64,000 nt of DNA from Leifsonia soli (GTDB taxonomy: Bacteria > Actinomycetota > Actinomycetes > Actinomycetales > Microbacteriaceae): NCBI RefSeq assembly GCF_013408745.1, contig NZ_JACCBJ010000001.1:1612001-1676000 (forward strand). The letters are read 5' to 3'. Numbering within the stretch: position 1 is the first letter of the stretch; every line of letters begins with the position of its first letter. The notes under the pieces are model-generated. The model was not told the DNA's origin and did not search any database. It saw only the letters and a list, made by a program, of their open reading frames with translations. Positions 15,816-23,971 of the stretch are shown here, in pieces. The translations under genes and the position numbers were made by a program.

Positions 15816-17129
15816 TCAGGGGCCGAGGACTCGGCGGAGGTAGGCGTTCTCGAAGCGGCGGTCCGGGTCGAGACGGTCGCGGACCGCGAGGAAGTCGTCG
15901 AAGCGCGGGTAGGTCGCGCGCAGCGACTCCGCATCCCTGCCGTGCAGCTTGCCCCAGTGGGGGCGTCCGTCGTGGGCGACCATGATCTCCTCGACCGCCG
16001 CGAAGTACTCGCGCTGATCCTCCCGGTAGTAGCGGTGCACGGCGATGTAGCCGGTTTCGCGCCCGTACGCCGTCGACAGCCAGTTGTCGTCGGCCGCCGC
16101 ACTCCGCACCTCGATCGGGAACGAGATGCGCCATCCCCGTCGCTCGATGAGCGCCTTCACCTCGCCGAAGGCCTCCGGAACCGCCTCCCGCGGCAGCGCG
16201 TACTCCATCTCGCGGAAGCGCACCGTGCGGTTGGTGACGTACACCCGCGGCGCGTGGTCGGTGAAGTCGCGGTTGCCGGTCAGGCGCTGCGCGAGCCGGC
16301 TGAACGGCGGGATGACGGCGGGCGCCGCCGTCCCGAGCGCGCACACTCCCCGGTACAGGCCGTTGGCGAGCAGTTCGTCGTCGACCCAGCGGCCGGCGCG
16401 CGGAAGCGGCTTGCGCTCGGCCGTCAGCGGCAGCCGGGTGTTGGTCTTGGTGAGCGCCGTCTCGGTGTGCGGGAACCAGTAGAACTCGAAGTGGTCCTCC
16501 CCCGCCGAGCGCTCGAGGTACGACTCCACCGTGGCCTGCAGCGGTTCCGGTCGCTCGACCGCCTGCAGCAGGTAGGCCGGAACGCACTGCAGGGTGATGT
16601 CGACGATGACGCCGAGCGCCCCGAGCCCGAGGCGCGCGGCGGGCAGCAGCTCGGCGTTCTCCGTCTCGTCGATGTGCAGCAGCTCGCCCGTCCCGGTCAC
16701 GAGCGTGAGGCCGACGATCTGGGTCGCCAGGCCGCCGAACGATCCGCCGGTGCCGTGCGTGCCGGTGGATGTCGCTCCTGCGATCGTCTGCCGGTCGATG
16801 TCGCCCATGTTCTCCAGCCCCAGGCCGTGGGGGCGCAGCAGCCGCGGCAGCTGGTGGAGGTGCGTGCCGGCGAGCAGCGTCACCCGACCGCGTTCGAGGT
16901 CGACGTCGCGGATGCCGTTCAGGTCTTCGAGGTCGAGCTGCACGCCGGGCGCCACGGCGATGCCGGTGAAGCTGTGTCCCGCGCCGACCGCCTTGACGCG
17001 CATCCCGGTCCGGTTCGCCGCCTGCACGGCCCGCTGCACGGCGTCGATGCTCGCCGGCCGCTCCACGCGCTGCGGGCGCACCGCCTCCGTCCGCCCCCAC
17101 GTGCGCCAGAGGCCGCCGACCGCCGTCAC
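15816..17129 (-). CDS. FAD-linked D-arabinono-1,4-lactone oxidase family protein
   Basis: 437 residues of the VAO/PCMH flavoprotein class. The FAD domain begins with AGHSFTGIAVAPGVQLDLEDL, where the histidine of GHS is the probable covalent flavin site, and continues with TSTGTHGTGGSFGGLATQIV. The C-terminal ALO domain includes HFEFYWFPHTETALTKTNT and the conserved end HWGKLH and DPDRRFENAYL. Relatives oxidise aldonolactones or alditols. The start is GTG at 17129, overlapping the upstream stop by GTGA. It is last in a tetR-MFS-PLP enzyme-oxidase operon, so the natural substrate may be linked to that enzyme. Confidence 0.88.
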   Translation of the reverse strand: MTAVGGLWRTWGRTEAVRPQRVERPASIDAVQRAVQAANRTGMRVKAVGAGHSFTGIAVAPGVQLDLEDLNGIRDVDLERGRVTLLAGTHLHQLPRLLRPHGLGLENMGDIDRQTIAGATSTGTHGTGGSFGGLATQIVGLTLVTGTGELLHIDETENAELLPAARLGLGALGVIVDITLQCVPAYLLQAVERPEPLQATVESYLERSAGEDHFEFYWFPHTETALTKTNTRLPLTAERKPLPRAGRWVDDELLANGLYRGVCALGTAAPAVIPPFSRLAQRLTGNRDFTDHAPRVYVTNRTVRFREMEYALPREAVPEAFGEVKALIERRGWRISFPIEVRSAAADDNWLSTAYGRETGYIAVHRYYREDQREYFAAVEEIMVAHDGRPHWGKLHGRDAESLRATYPRFDDFLAVRDRLDPDRRFENAYLRRVLGP

Positions 17130-18424
17130 AGGAAGACCTTCCCGTCGCCGCGGTAGGTGGCGGCCTCCCCGACGACGCGGGCCCGCCCGTCCACCGTGTC
17201 CACCAGCTGGAAGCCGTCGACGTGCTCGCTCAGCTCCCCCGACTTGGTGTGCCGCAGCCAGACCCGGTCGCCGATGCGGAGCACGCCGGCCGCCGCCCCG
17301 GTGAGCGGGGTCTGCACCTCGCCGGCCATCTCGCGGGCGACCATGCTCAGCCCGGTCGGCCACTCGACCTTCGGCATGCGGTCGGGACCGGGAGGGCCGG
17401 AGGCGATCCAGCCGCCCCCGAGCAGGGTCGCCGTCCCGGCGTTCGGCCGGCGCACCACCGACAGCGCGAAGGAGGCGGCGGGCGCGGGATGGAACGCCCG
17501 GTAGGTGTCGAACAGGTGGCCGCCGAACAGTCCGCTGCCCGCCGCGATCTCGGTCACCGACTCGTCGGAGGCCGTGAACTCGATGGAGCCCGTGCCTCCG
17601 CCGTTCACGAACTCGAGGTCCGCGATCCGGCGAACGGCGGCGACCGCTTCTCCGCGGCGGCCGAGGAGCTCGTCGCGGGAGTTCTTCTGCATCCACCGCA
17701 GCGTCGCACCCCAGGCCGGCTTGCCGGGCGGGTTGTCGCCCTGGCCGGCGATCTGGGCCTCGTAGCCCATCATCCCGACGAGGGCGAAGCCCGGACGCCG
17801 CGCGATCTCCTCCGCGACCGTCCGCACCGCCGCGGCCGAGTGCAGCGGCGATCGGAACACGCCCACGTGCCCGAGCACCGGAGCGAACCAGGAGGAGTCG
17901 AGCTCGAGGCACAGCCGGATGGTCTCGCGCTGCGCCGGCGGAACCACTGCGTCGATGAAGTCGAGGTGTGCGACCGAGTCGACCATGAGCGTCACGCGGG
18001 CGGCGAGCTCCGGAGAGGCGGCGAGCCGGGCGATCGCGGCACGGTCGGCCGTCGGGTAACCGACGACGACGTCCTCGATCGGCGGGTGCTCCGCGTCACC
18101 CTCCGCGAGCCAGAGCGCCTCCGGGAGGGTGTACGCGAGGACGCCTGCGTACCCGGGAAGGGCGAGCACGGCATCCATCACCGCGCGCACGCGCACCGAC
18201 TTGGAGGCGACCCGGATGGCCTTCGTCGGCCGGTCCGTCCCGGCGGCCCCGGCCGCGCGGCGCAGCAGGTCGTGCGCGTTGTGCCGCAGCGCCGGCAGGT
18301 GCAGGACCGCGAGCGGAGGATCGAGCCGGGCGGTCGCCGCGGACAGCGACGGCCAGAACACGTCGGGCGTCGTCCAGGTCCGCTCGGCCGGGGCCGGTGG
18401 CGTGGACAGGTCGAGGTCGCTCAT
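17126..18424 (-). CDS. PLP-dependent amino-acid deaminase/aldolase (alanine racemase fold, D-threonine aldolase-like)
   Basis: 432 residues. An alanine-racemase-type TIM barrel carries the likely PLP lysine in TKAIRVASKSVRVRAVM, followed by GVLAYTLPEALWLAEGD and the phosphate-binding region NGGGTGSIEFTASDESVTEIAAGSG. A C-terminal beta domain has the HTKSGELSEHVDGFQLVD metal-site motif of D-threonine aldolase/D-serine dehydratase relatives. Such enzymes cleave or deaminate D-beta-hydroxy amino acids. The ATG overlaps the MFS stop by one base. Reaction and substrate are inferred from family only. Confidence 0.85.
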   Translation of the reverse strand: MSDLDLSTPPAPAERTWTTPDVFWPSLSAATARLDPPLAVLHLPALRHNAHDLLRRAAGAAGTDRPTKAIRVASKSVRVRAVMDAVLALPGYAGVLAYTLPEALWLAEGDAEHPPIEDVVVGYPTADRAAIARLAASPELAARVTLMVDSVAHLDFIDAVVPPAQRETIRLCLELDSSWFAPVLGHVGVFRSPLHSAAAVRTVAEEIARRPGFALVGMMGYEAQIAGQGDNPPGKPAWGATLRWMQKNSRDELLGRRGEAVAAVRRIADLEFVNGGGTGSIEFTASDESVTEIAAGSGLFGGHLFDTYRAFHPAPAASFALSVVRRPNAGTATLLGGGWIASGPPGPDRMPKVEWPTGLSMVAREMAGEVQTPLTGAAAGVLRIGDRVWLRHTKSGELSEHVDGFQLVDTVDGRARVVGEAATYRGDGKVFL

Positions 18425-19680
18425 CAGCGCACCGCTTTCACTCGGGCGACCGCGAGCGCTCCCGCGAACGCGAACACGGCCGACAGGACGAACAGGCCGG
18501 CGAAGCCGCCCAGCGCCGCCACGATCATCGCGCCGAACAGCGGAGCGACCGCCTGCGGAACGGCGAGGGCGATGTTCATGATGCCGAGGTCCTTTCCGCG
18601 GCTCTCCGGGTCGGGCAGCACCTGGGTGGCGAGCGCCTGATCCACCGACAGGAAGCAGCCGTAGCCGATGCCGAGCAGCGCGGCGGCGACGATCGCGACA
18701 GACAGCTGCGGGACGAACGCGAGCAGCAGCGCGGCGACGCCCTGCACGGCGGAGGAGGCGAAGACGAACGCCTTGCGCCGGCCGAGGCGGTCGGAGAGGC
18801 GGCCGAGCACGAGCGACGCCACGATCACGAACACCATGTACACGAGGATGAGGATGAGCAGGTCGTCGTCGGCGTTCGGGTCGCGCAGCCCGAACTCGAG
18901 GAAGTACAGCAGCAGCGACGTGCCGAACGCGTTGCCGAAGTTGACGAGCACGCGGCTGAGCAGCGTCCAGCCGAAGTCGGGATGCTCGCGCGGACTGATC
19001 CACAGCCCCTCGATCACGCCGCGGAACGACATCCGCTCCCGCAGCTCCGCCGGAAGAACCGCGTCGGGCAGGAACAGGAACGGCAGGACGAGAACCACGA
19101 GGAGCACGGCCATCGCCGTGTATCCGACGAACGCTCCGACGAAGACGTAGGTGACCAGGGCGACGCCGAGGATGATCCCGATCGCCTGCGGGGCGCTGAT
19201 CCAGCCGCTGACGTACCCGCGCTGGTCGACCGGCACCTGGTCGCTGATCGTGGCGGTGAGCGCGGCGGTGAGGATGCAGAAGCCGGTCAGCGCGAGCGAC
19301 CAGAACACGCCCATCCCGACCATGGTCGTCTGCAGCCCGAGCAGCACCAGCGACACCGCGAAGACGACCGCCCCGGCGGCGATCCACGGGCGGCGGCGGC
19401 CGAACCGGCTCGTTGTGCGGTCGGACAGCGCGCCGGTCAGCGGGTAGGCGACGATGGCGCACACGCCGGAGATGCCCGAGATGACCCCGAAGGCGATGAC
19501 GTTGTCCACCCACGAGTCGGAGTGCAGCTGCGCCTGCACCTGGTCGGGAAGCAGCTTCTGGATGGGCGCCAGCTGCGCCATCCACACGCCCAGCCAGGCG
19601 ACGGCGAAGGCGGCGATCCACCGCCCGGGGACCTTGCGCACCGGCTCGGCGAAGACCGCCGGCGTCGTCGTGTTCGTCAT
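18424..19680 (-). CDS. Major facilitator superfamily transporter
   Basis: 418 residues with 12 predicted membrane helices. The loop after helix 2 holds the MFS signature LSDRTTSRFGRRRPWI, and the second-half equivalent is LSDRLGRRKAFV. The form resembles the GPH/SLC45-like branch of MFS carriers, with its AQLAPIQKLLPDQV opening. An open frame continues upstream to 21438, but the ATG at 19680 overlaps the TetR stop (ATGA) and gives the standard length. It probably moves the substrate of the two enzymes downstream. Confidence 0.92.
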   Translation of the reverse strand: MTNTTTPAVFAEPVRKVPGRWIAAFAVAWLGVWMAQLAPIQKLLPDQVQAQLHSDSWVDNVIAFGVISGISGVCAIVAYPLTGALSDRTTSRFGRRRPWIAAGAVVFAVSLVLLGLQTTMVGMGVFWSLALTGFCILTAALTATISDQVPVDQRGYVSGWISAPQAIGIILGVALVTYVFVGAFVGYTAMAVLLVVLVLPFLFLPDAVLPAELRERMSFRGVIEGLWISPREHPDFGWTLLSRVLVNFGNAFGTSLLLYFLEFGLRDPNADDDLLILILVYMVFVIVASLVLGRLSDRLGRRKAFVFASSAVQGVAALLLAFVPQLSVAIVAAALLGIGYGCFLSVDQALATQVLPDPESRGKDLGIMNIALAVPQAVAPLFGAMIVAALGGFAGLFVLSAVFAFAGALAVARVKAVR

Positions 19681-20378
19681 CGTGTACCTGCGTTCGTCGA
19701 GGGGGCGGGGGTGTGGTGCGTCGTGCGGTGGTGCGGGGCGTCGGCGGCGGGGGTGTCGGCGCGGGAGCCGGCGCCCGACGGGACGGCGAGGGCGGCGAGG
19801 GCATCGGCCGCCACATCCATCACGGCGGCCGCCGCCGCGTCGTCGCCGGTGACCAGCCAGCCGACGGTGAGCCCGTCGGTGAAGGAGACGAGGATGCGGG
19901 CGATCTCGTCGAGGGGACGCGTCCACTCGTGTCCGGCGAGCCGGGCGGTCTCCGCGGCGGCCTGCGCGGCGACCTCGTGATAGCTCGCGTACTGGCGCCG
20001 GGCGAGCGGTTCGAAACCCGGTTCGCGGAGCGCCCACTGGGTCAGCTCGAGCATCGCCTTCTCGCGGCCGGGATCGGCGCGCACCCCGTCGAAGTAGTGC
20101 TGGAGGCCGGCGCGGATGGCGTCGCGCATCCCCCCGTGCGCCGCGTCGACGGAGAGCGCGGGGGCGACATCGGTCTGCTCGCTGCCGACGGCGGTCTCGA
20201 TCAGCTCGGCCATCAGCTCGTCGCGGGAGGCGAAGACGTAGTGGAAGCTGGCCAGCGGCATCCGGGCCTCCGCGACGATCCGGCGCGTCGTCGCCGCGGC
20301 GACACCGTCGCGGGCGATCACGCGGAGGGCAGCCTGGACGAGGGCGGTGCGACGGTCTGCGACCGGGATGCGCGTCAT
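19677..20378 (-). CDS. TetR-family repressor of the MFS/PLP-enzyme/oxidase operon
   Basis: 233 residues. The TetR helix-turn-helix (about 8-55) is VQAALRVIARDGVAAATTRR and ARMPLASFHYVFASRDEL. The C-terminal domain contains EIARILVSFTDGLTVGWLV, typical of BetI-like TetR proteins. The last 30 residues are a threonine/histidine-rich disordered tail. It is first in a four-gene operon with overlapping starts and stops. A GCCGTA-AA-TACGGC palindrome 73 bp upstream of its start is the likely operator. Confidence 0.9.
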   Translation of the reverse strand: MTRIPVADRRTALVQAALRVIARDGVAAATTRRIVAEARMPLASFHYVFASRDELMAELIETAVGSEQTDVAPALSVDAAHGGMRDAIRAGLQHYFDGVRADPGREKAMLELTQWALREPGFEPLARRQYASYHEVAAQAAAETARLAGHEWTRPLDEIARILVSFTDGLTVGWLVTGDDAAAAAVMDVAADALAALAVPSGAGSRADTPAADAPHHRTTHHTPAPSTNAGTR

Positions 20379-20436
20379 CCGGACTCCTCGGGCTCCGCCC
20401 GCGCGCCGTCGCGCGGGAGAAAGTGGGACATTTGAC

Positions 20437-20464
20437 CCAGATCACAGTATGCCGTAAATACGGC
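20437..20464 (-). promoter_or_regulatory. Putative operator and promoter of the tetR-MFS operon
   Basis: GCCGTA-AA-TACGGC (20451-20464) is a perfect 6-bp inverted repeat. Read on the minus strand, TTTACG overlaps it and TCAAAT follows 17 bases later (near 20432-20437), a fair -35/-10 pair. A palindrome overlapping the -35 suits autorepression by the TetR protein. Confidence 0.5.
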
Positions 20465-20509
20465 GATTTGTTTGACACGTCATACCGCCACCCCCTGGAA
20501 TGGGGAGGA

Positions 20510-22894
20510 ATGCGGGGATTTACGAGCGACGTGTCACCACCAGTCCGGCCACGGGGGTCGAGCCGACTGGTGCGCACCGCTGCCAATGCCGCGCTCGCCG
20601 TCCTCCTCCTCAGCGCGGCCGGCCTGATCGACACCGCTCCCCCGGCCGCCGCGTCACCACCGCCACCCGGCACATCGACGTCCGCCGTCGCAGCATCCGG
20701 CTCCACCGCAGCATCCGGCACCACCGCAGTCGTCTCCACCACCGCAGCCCTGTCCGCTGCAGCCTCCCTCCTCACCGGCACCGGCCTCGCGCCGGGGTCC
20801 GCTTCCGCGCGCCCGGCCGTCGCGCCCACGCCGCCCGCCGCCGCACCGACAGACACGGGGACGCCGTCGGGCACGCCGACGCCGCCCCCCACGCCGCGCC
20901 CGGTGAGCATCGACCGGCTTCCCGACCTGGTCCGCAGCTTCCCTCTGGCCGTCTCGGGCACAGCGACCCCGCAGGACACCGTCTCCGTCTCCGCGGGCTC
21001 CTCCCCCGGCTCGGCGGAGAGCTGCACGGCGACGGCGGACGACGACGGCGATTGGCGCTGCTCGCTCGCCTCGCTTCCCGACGGTGAGGGCGTCCCCGTC
21101 CGCGCCGAATCCACCGCAAGCGGTTCCGACAGCACACGGGTGGATGTGCTCCACCCGCCGGTGATCGCCGGAACCGGCGTCGTCGCGACCAGCGGGAGCA
21201 TCCGCGGCACCGCGTACCCGGGCGCGAGCGTCACCGTGACGGCCGAAACGGGTGCGAGCTGCACGTTCCCGGCCGACGCGAACGGGGCCTGGGCATGCGT
21301 GCTCAGCGGCTCGCTCCCCGACGGACAGCACACCGTGAGCGCGACGCAGACGGCGCCGTTCTCCTCCCGGTCGTCCGCCGTCAGCGACCGGGTCACCATC
21401 GACGTCGACCGCACGGCGCCCGCTGCTCCCGGCATCACCTCGCCGCCGAGCGGCGCCTCGGCCCGCGCGGGTGAGACCGTCGCGTTCGGGGGGACCGGAG
21501 AGTCCGGCGCGCACGTGACCCTCTACGCGACGACCTCCCAGGGCACGACGGTGGTGTGCACGGCGGATGTCGCCGCGGGTGCGTGGTCGTGCCAGGGCGC
21601 CCTCCCCGCCGGCGCGTACACGCTCTCCGCCCTGCAACGGGATGACGCGGGCAACGTCAGCGGCGGCAGCAACGCCGTCGCGCTCAGCGTCGCCGGCGCG
21701 ACCACTCCGTCGAAGCCGTCGCCGACGCGCACGCCGAGCCCGACGCCGACCCCCGCGGCACCCGCCCCGCCTGCCGCGGGCGGCGGATCCGGAACCGGAC
21801 CGCTCCATCCCGACACCCGCGGCTGGATCGCGACTCCGTTCTCGAACGCCTCGGCGCCGGTCGTGACGGCGGCCTCCCTGCCCGGGTGGATGCGCTCCGC
21901 CGGCCTGGCCATCGCCGCGCTGCTCCTGCTGGTCCTGCCGGCACGGCTGCTCACCGCCGCCCTCGCCCGCGGCCGAGCCGACCGCGCAGAGCGGGAGCGC
22001 CGCCGCGGCGTGTCCGTCTTCGGCCGCAACCGGCCGCGATCGGACGTCTCGGAGGCGTCCGCCCTGTTCGGCGCGGCCGCTCGATCGGAGCGCGCGTCGG
22101 GCTCTGCACGGTCGGGAGCGGGGGCCGACACCACGACGACGTCATCCGGTGCCCCGCAGCCGCGCTGGCTCGCACCCGTGGTCGGCGCCGCCGCTGCCGT
22201 GCTGGTGACCCTCTCCACTCCGCTCTCCGACCCGGGCGCCTACGTGCGGGTGCTGCTCGCGATCGGGATCGCCGTCACCGCCGTGAACGCCGTATGGGTG
22301 CTCGCCGGGCGCGGCATCGCACCGCACCTCGGCCTCCCGGCCCCGCGGATCGTCGTGCGGCCGGAACTGCTCGTGGTGGTCGCGGTCGCGGCCTTCGGCT
22401 CGCGCCTGCTCGGCCTGTCGCCTGCGCTGCTGTTCGCGCTCGTGCTCGGGCTGTCGATGGCGCCGCACGCCGGGCGCGCGCGGCGCGGGCGGATCGCCGC
22501 GGTGCAGATCTCGGCCGTCGCGGCCCTGGGCGTGCTCGCCTGGCTCGCCGTCGGGCTGCTCGAGACTCCTACCGGGGCGTTCAGCGCCTTCCTGGTCGAG
22601 CTGGTCAACGCGATCGCCCTCATCGGCATCGGCTCGGCCGCGGTCATGCTGCTGCCCCTCGGGGGCCTCGCGGGGCGCGCGGTCGCGCAGTGGTCGCGCT
22701 GGCTCTGGGGCGGACTGAGCCTGGTCGTGTACACCGTCCTCTTCGCGCTGCTGCTGCCGGTCGCCTCCCTCGTCGAGCGGGGCGTCGGCGTGATCGCGAT
22801 CGTGGGAGTCGCTGCCGGGTTCGCGGCGGCGAGCGTCGCGGTGTGGCTGTGGGAGCGCTACGTCGCGCCCGCGCTCGACCGGACGGTGCCGTAG
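20510..22894 (+). CDS. Secreted Ig-like repeat domain fused to a polytopic membrane domain; function unknown
   Basis: About 794 residues. A signal peptide lies near 17-45 (ALAVLLLSAAGL). An alanine/serine/threonine/proline-rich stretch reaches about 140. Three Ig-like repeats follow (about 145-395), each with a cysteine pair and a GxWxC turn. A PTPTP linker then leads to one helix (about 463-485), a 60-residue charged cytoplasmic loop and about seven further helices to the end. No enzyme motif was seen. The start is uncertain: ATG 20510 has GGAGG only one base upstream; GTG 20531 is the alternative. It is divergent from the tetR operon. A role in cell-surface display or adhesion is inference. 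Confidence 0.78.
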   Translation: MRGFTSDVSPPVRPRGSSRLVRTAANAALAVLLLSAAGLIDTAPPAAASPPPPGTSTSAVAASGSTAASGTTAVVSTTAALSAAASLLTGTGLAPGSASARPAVAPTPPAAAPTDTGTPSGTPTPPPTPRPVSIDRLPDLVRSFPLAVSGTATPQDTVSVSAGSSPGSAESCTATADDDGDWRCSLASLPDGEGVPVRAESTASGSDSTRVDVLHPPVIAGTGVVATSGSIRGTAYPGASVTVTAETGASCTFPADANGAWACVLSGSLPDGQHTVSATQTAPFSSRSSAVSDRVTIDVDRTAPAAPGITSPPSGASARAGETVAFGGTGESGAHVTLYATTSQGTTVVCTADVAAGAWSCQGALPAGAYTLSALQRDDAGNVSGGSNAVALSVAGATTPSKPSPTRTPSPTPTPAAPAPPAAGGGSGTGPLHPDTRGWIATPFSNASAPVVTAASLPGWMRSAGLAIAALLLLVLPARLLTAALARGRADRAERERRRGVSVFGRNRPRSDVSEASALFGAAARSERASGSARSGAGADTTTTSSGAPQPRWLAPVVGAAAAVLVTLSTPLSDPGAYVRVLLAIGIAVTAVNAVWVLAGRGIAPHLGLPAPRIVVRPELLVVVAVAAFGSRLLGLSPALLFALVLGLSMAPHAGRARRGRIAAVQISAVAALGVLAWLAVGLLETPTGAFSAFLVELVNAIALIGIGSAAVMLLPLGGLAGRAVAQWSRWLWGGLSLVVYTVLFALLLPVASLVERGVGVIAIVGVAAGFAAASVAVWLWERYVAPALDRTVP

Positions 22895-22916
22895 CGCGCT
22901 CTGCCGCGACCCGGTC

Positions 22917-23294
22917 TCAGGACCCGCTCAGCGCATCCACGTAGAACCAGTCGCGGCCCTCTCGCTCGAACCGGGAGACCTCGTGCAGGCTCCCGCGTTC
23001 GGTGCCCTTGTAGTGCGCGACGAACTCGACGACGCCGTCCCGGTCGAAGGGGCCGCCGCGCTCCGTCCGCTCGATGTCGAGGCGGTACCACCGGAGGCCC
23101 GGGTCGAGCTCCAGCGTCGCGGGCCGCGTGGAGGGATGCCAGCTGCGCAGCAGGTAGGCGTCGTCGCCGAGGGCGAACGCGCTGAAGCGGGACCGCATCA
23201 GCCGCTCCGCGGTCGGGGCCGGCTCGCCGCGGTGCAGGGGACCGCAGCAGGCGTCGTACGTCTCGCCGCTCAGGCAGGGGCACCGGGTGGTCAC
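22917..23294 (-). CDS. YchJ-like SEC-C motif protein (UPF0225 family)
   Basis: 125 residues. The N-terminal zinc-binding SEC-C-like motif is CPCLSGETYDACCGPLH, with four cysteines. The following NTF2-like domain starts TAERLMRSRFSAFALGDDAYLLRSWHPSTRP, diagnostic of YchJ/UPF0225 proteins. The domain ends with FVAHYKGTERGSLHEVSRFEREGRDWFYVD. Family function is unknown; a zinc-binding accessory role in protein handling is often suggested. The start is GTG at 23294. It converges on the Ig-repeat gene with only 22 bp between stops. Confidence 0.93.
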   Translation of the reverse strand: MTTRCPCLSGETYDACCGPLHRGEPAPTAERLMRSRFSAFALGDDAYLLRSWHPSTRPATLELDPGLRWYRLDIERTERGGPFDRDGVVEFVAHYKGTERGSLHEVSRFEREGRDWFYVDALSGS

Positions 23295-23522
23295 GCGTCG
23301 AGCCTAACCGGGGTCGGACATCCACTCGCCATCGCACGTGTGCGTGGTGGAGGCCCGGCCAGCGCCCGCGTCGGGGGATCCCGGGCACCGGCCGGACCGG
23401 GGACACCTCACCAGAAAGGGTGTCTGCGAGCAGTGTGCCGCGGAAGCTTGGAGAACGGCTCCGGAACTGCTGAAGGAGTTCGCAGAAGCGGCACGCGGCG
23501 GCGACGGTGTAGCGTTGACGGC

Positions 23523-23630
23523 ATGGAAGGTCTGCTCATCGGATTCATCTGGCTCGTCGTGATCGTCGGCGGCGGGATCGCCACAGCCGCGATCGTCCAG
23601 ATGGTCAAGTCGCCGTACCGCGACCGCTAG
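23523..23630 (+). CDS. 35-residue single-helix membrane peptide
   Basis: The product is one hydrophobic helix (LLIGFIWLVVIVGGGIATAA) with a basic C-terminal end (KSPYRDR), a clean type I membrane peptide. TAGCGT lies seven bases before the ATG with no ribosome site, which fits a leaderless transcript of the actinobacterial kind. It stands alone between ychJ-like and the tRNA gene. Function is unknown. The TM-plus-charge layout and promoter placement argue it is expressed. Confidence 0.6.
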   Translation: MEGLLIGFIWLVVIVGGGIATAAIVQMVKSPYRDR

Positions 23631-23672
23631 ACCCGTCCGGCGGCCGCCCGGTCGCCGCCCGCCGCACCATCG

Positions 23673-23746
23673 GCCCCCATAGCCCAATCGGTAGAGGCAG
23701 GCGACTTAAACTCGCCCGAGTGTGGGTTCGAGTCCCACTGGGGGTA
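23673..23746 (+). tRNA. tRNA with anticodon UAA (leucine by codon) and a short variable loop
   Basis: A cloverleaf folds cleanly: acceptor GCCCCCA/TGGGGGT (one G-U pair), 3-bp D stem with an 11-base Leu-like D loop (CAATCGGTAGA), anticodon stem GGCGA/TCGCC with loop CTTAAAC (anticodon TAA), T stem GTGGG/CCCAC with loop TTCGAGT, and discriminator A. CCA is not encoded. The variable region is only five bases, whereas bacterial tRNA-Leu normally has a long arm. Its 3' end is half of a direct repeat ending at 24548. Confidence 0.85.
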
Positions 23747-23752
23747 CTCGCC
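23724..23752 (+). repeat. Direct repeat copy 1 (tRNA T-arm and 3' end), putative att site
   Basis: 29 bp covering the T arm, acceptor end and seven bases past the tRNA. It matches 24520-24548 at 27 of 29 positions, and identity stops abruptly on both sides. Confidence 0.75.
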
Positions 23753-23890
23753 CGGCTCCCGCTTGCGAACGGGCGCGCGCAGCGATGTTCGGATCCGGTT
23801 ACGAGACCGTCAGGGGCCGGCATACGACTCGCCCCACACCGCGACCACATTTCTTCCAGTCCGCAGACAGTCCGCAGGAATCTCGATGCC

Positions 23891-23962
23891 GTGGCACGGA
23901 TACTGCCAATCGTCGTCGCCGTCATCTGCGCGGTCGGGATGGCGACTGCCGTCGCACCTTAG
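23891..23962 (+). CDS. Possible 23-residue hydrophobic peptide
   Basis: A GTG-started frame gives ILPIVVAVICAVGMATAVA-like hydrophobic sequence and ends 9 bp before the lipoprotein ATG. GCAGGA 15 bases upstream is a weak ribosome site. It may be only a chance frame. Confidence 0.3.
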   Translation: MARILPIVVAVICAVGMATAVAP

Positions 23963-23965
23963 ACT
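23960..23965 (+). promoter_or_regulatory. Candidate -10 box of a leaderless lipoprotein gene
   Basis: TAGACT lies six bases before the ATG at 23972, and no ribosome site precedes that ATG. This spacing is typical of leaderless actinobacterial messages starting at the A of ATG. Confidence 0.45.
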
Positions 23966-23971
23966 GCTGCA

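Noticed and set aside
18424..21438. A 1004-residue fusion of the MFS carrier with an upstream extension
   Set aside because: The extension overlaps tetR and the Ig-repeat gene antisense. The ATGA overlap with tetR and family length place the start at 19680.
23338..23562. 74-residue plus-strand frame before the small membrane peptide
   Set aside because: It overlaps the better-supported 35-residue peptide gene, lacks a ribosome site and begins in low-complexity GC sequence. Its central helix-like part is not enough to call a gene.
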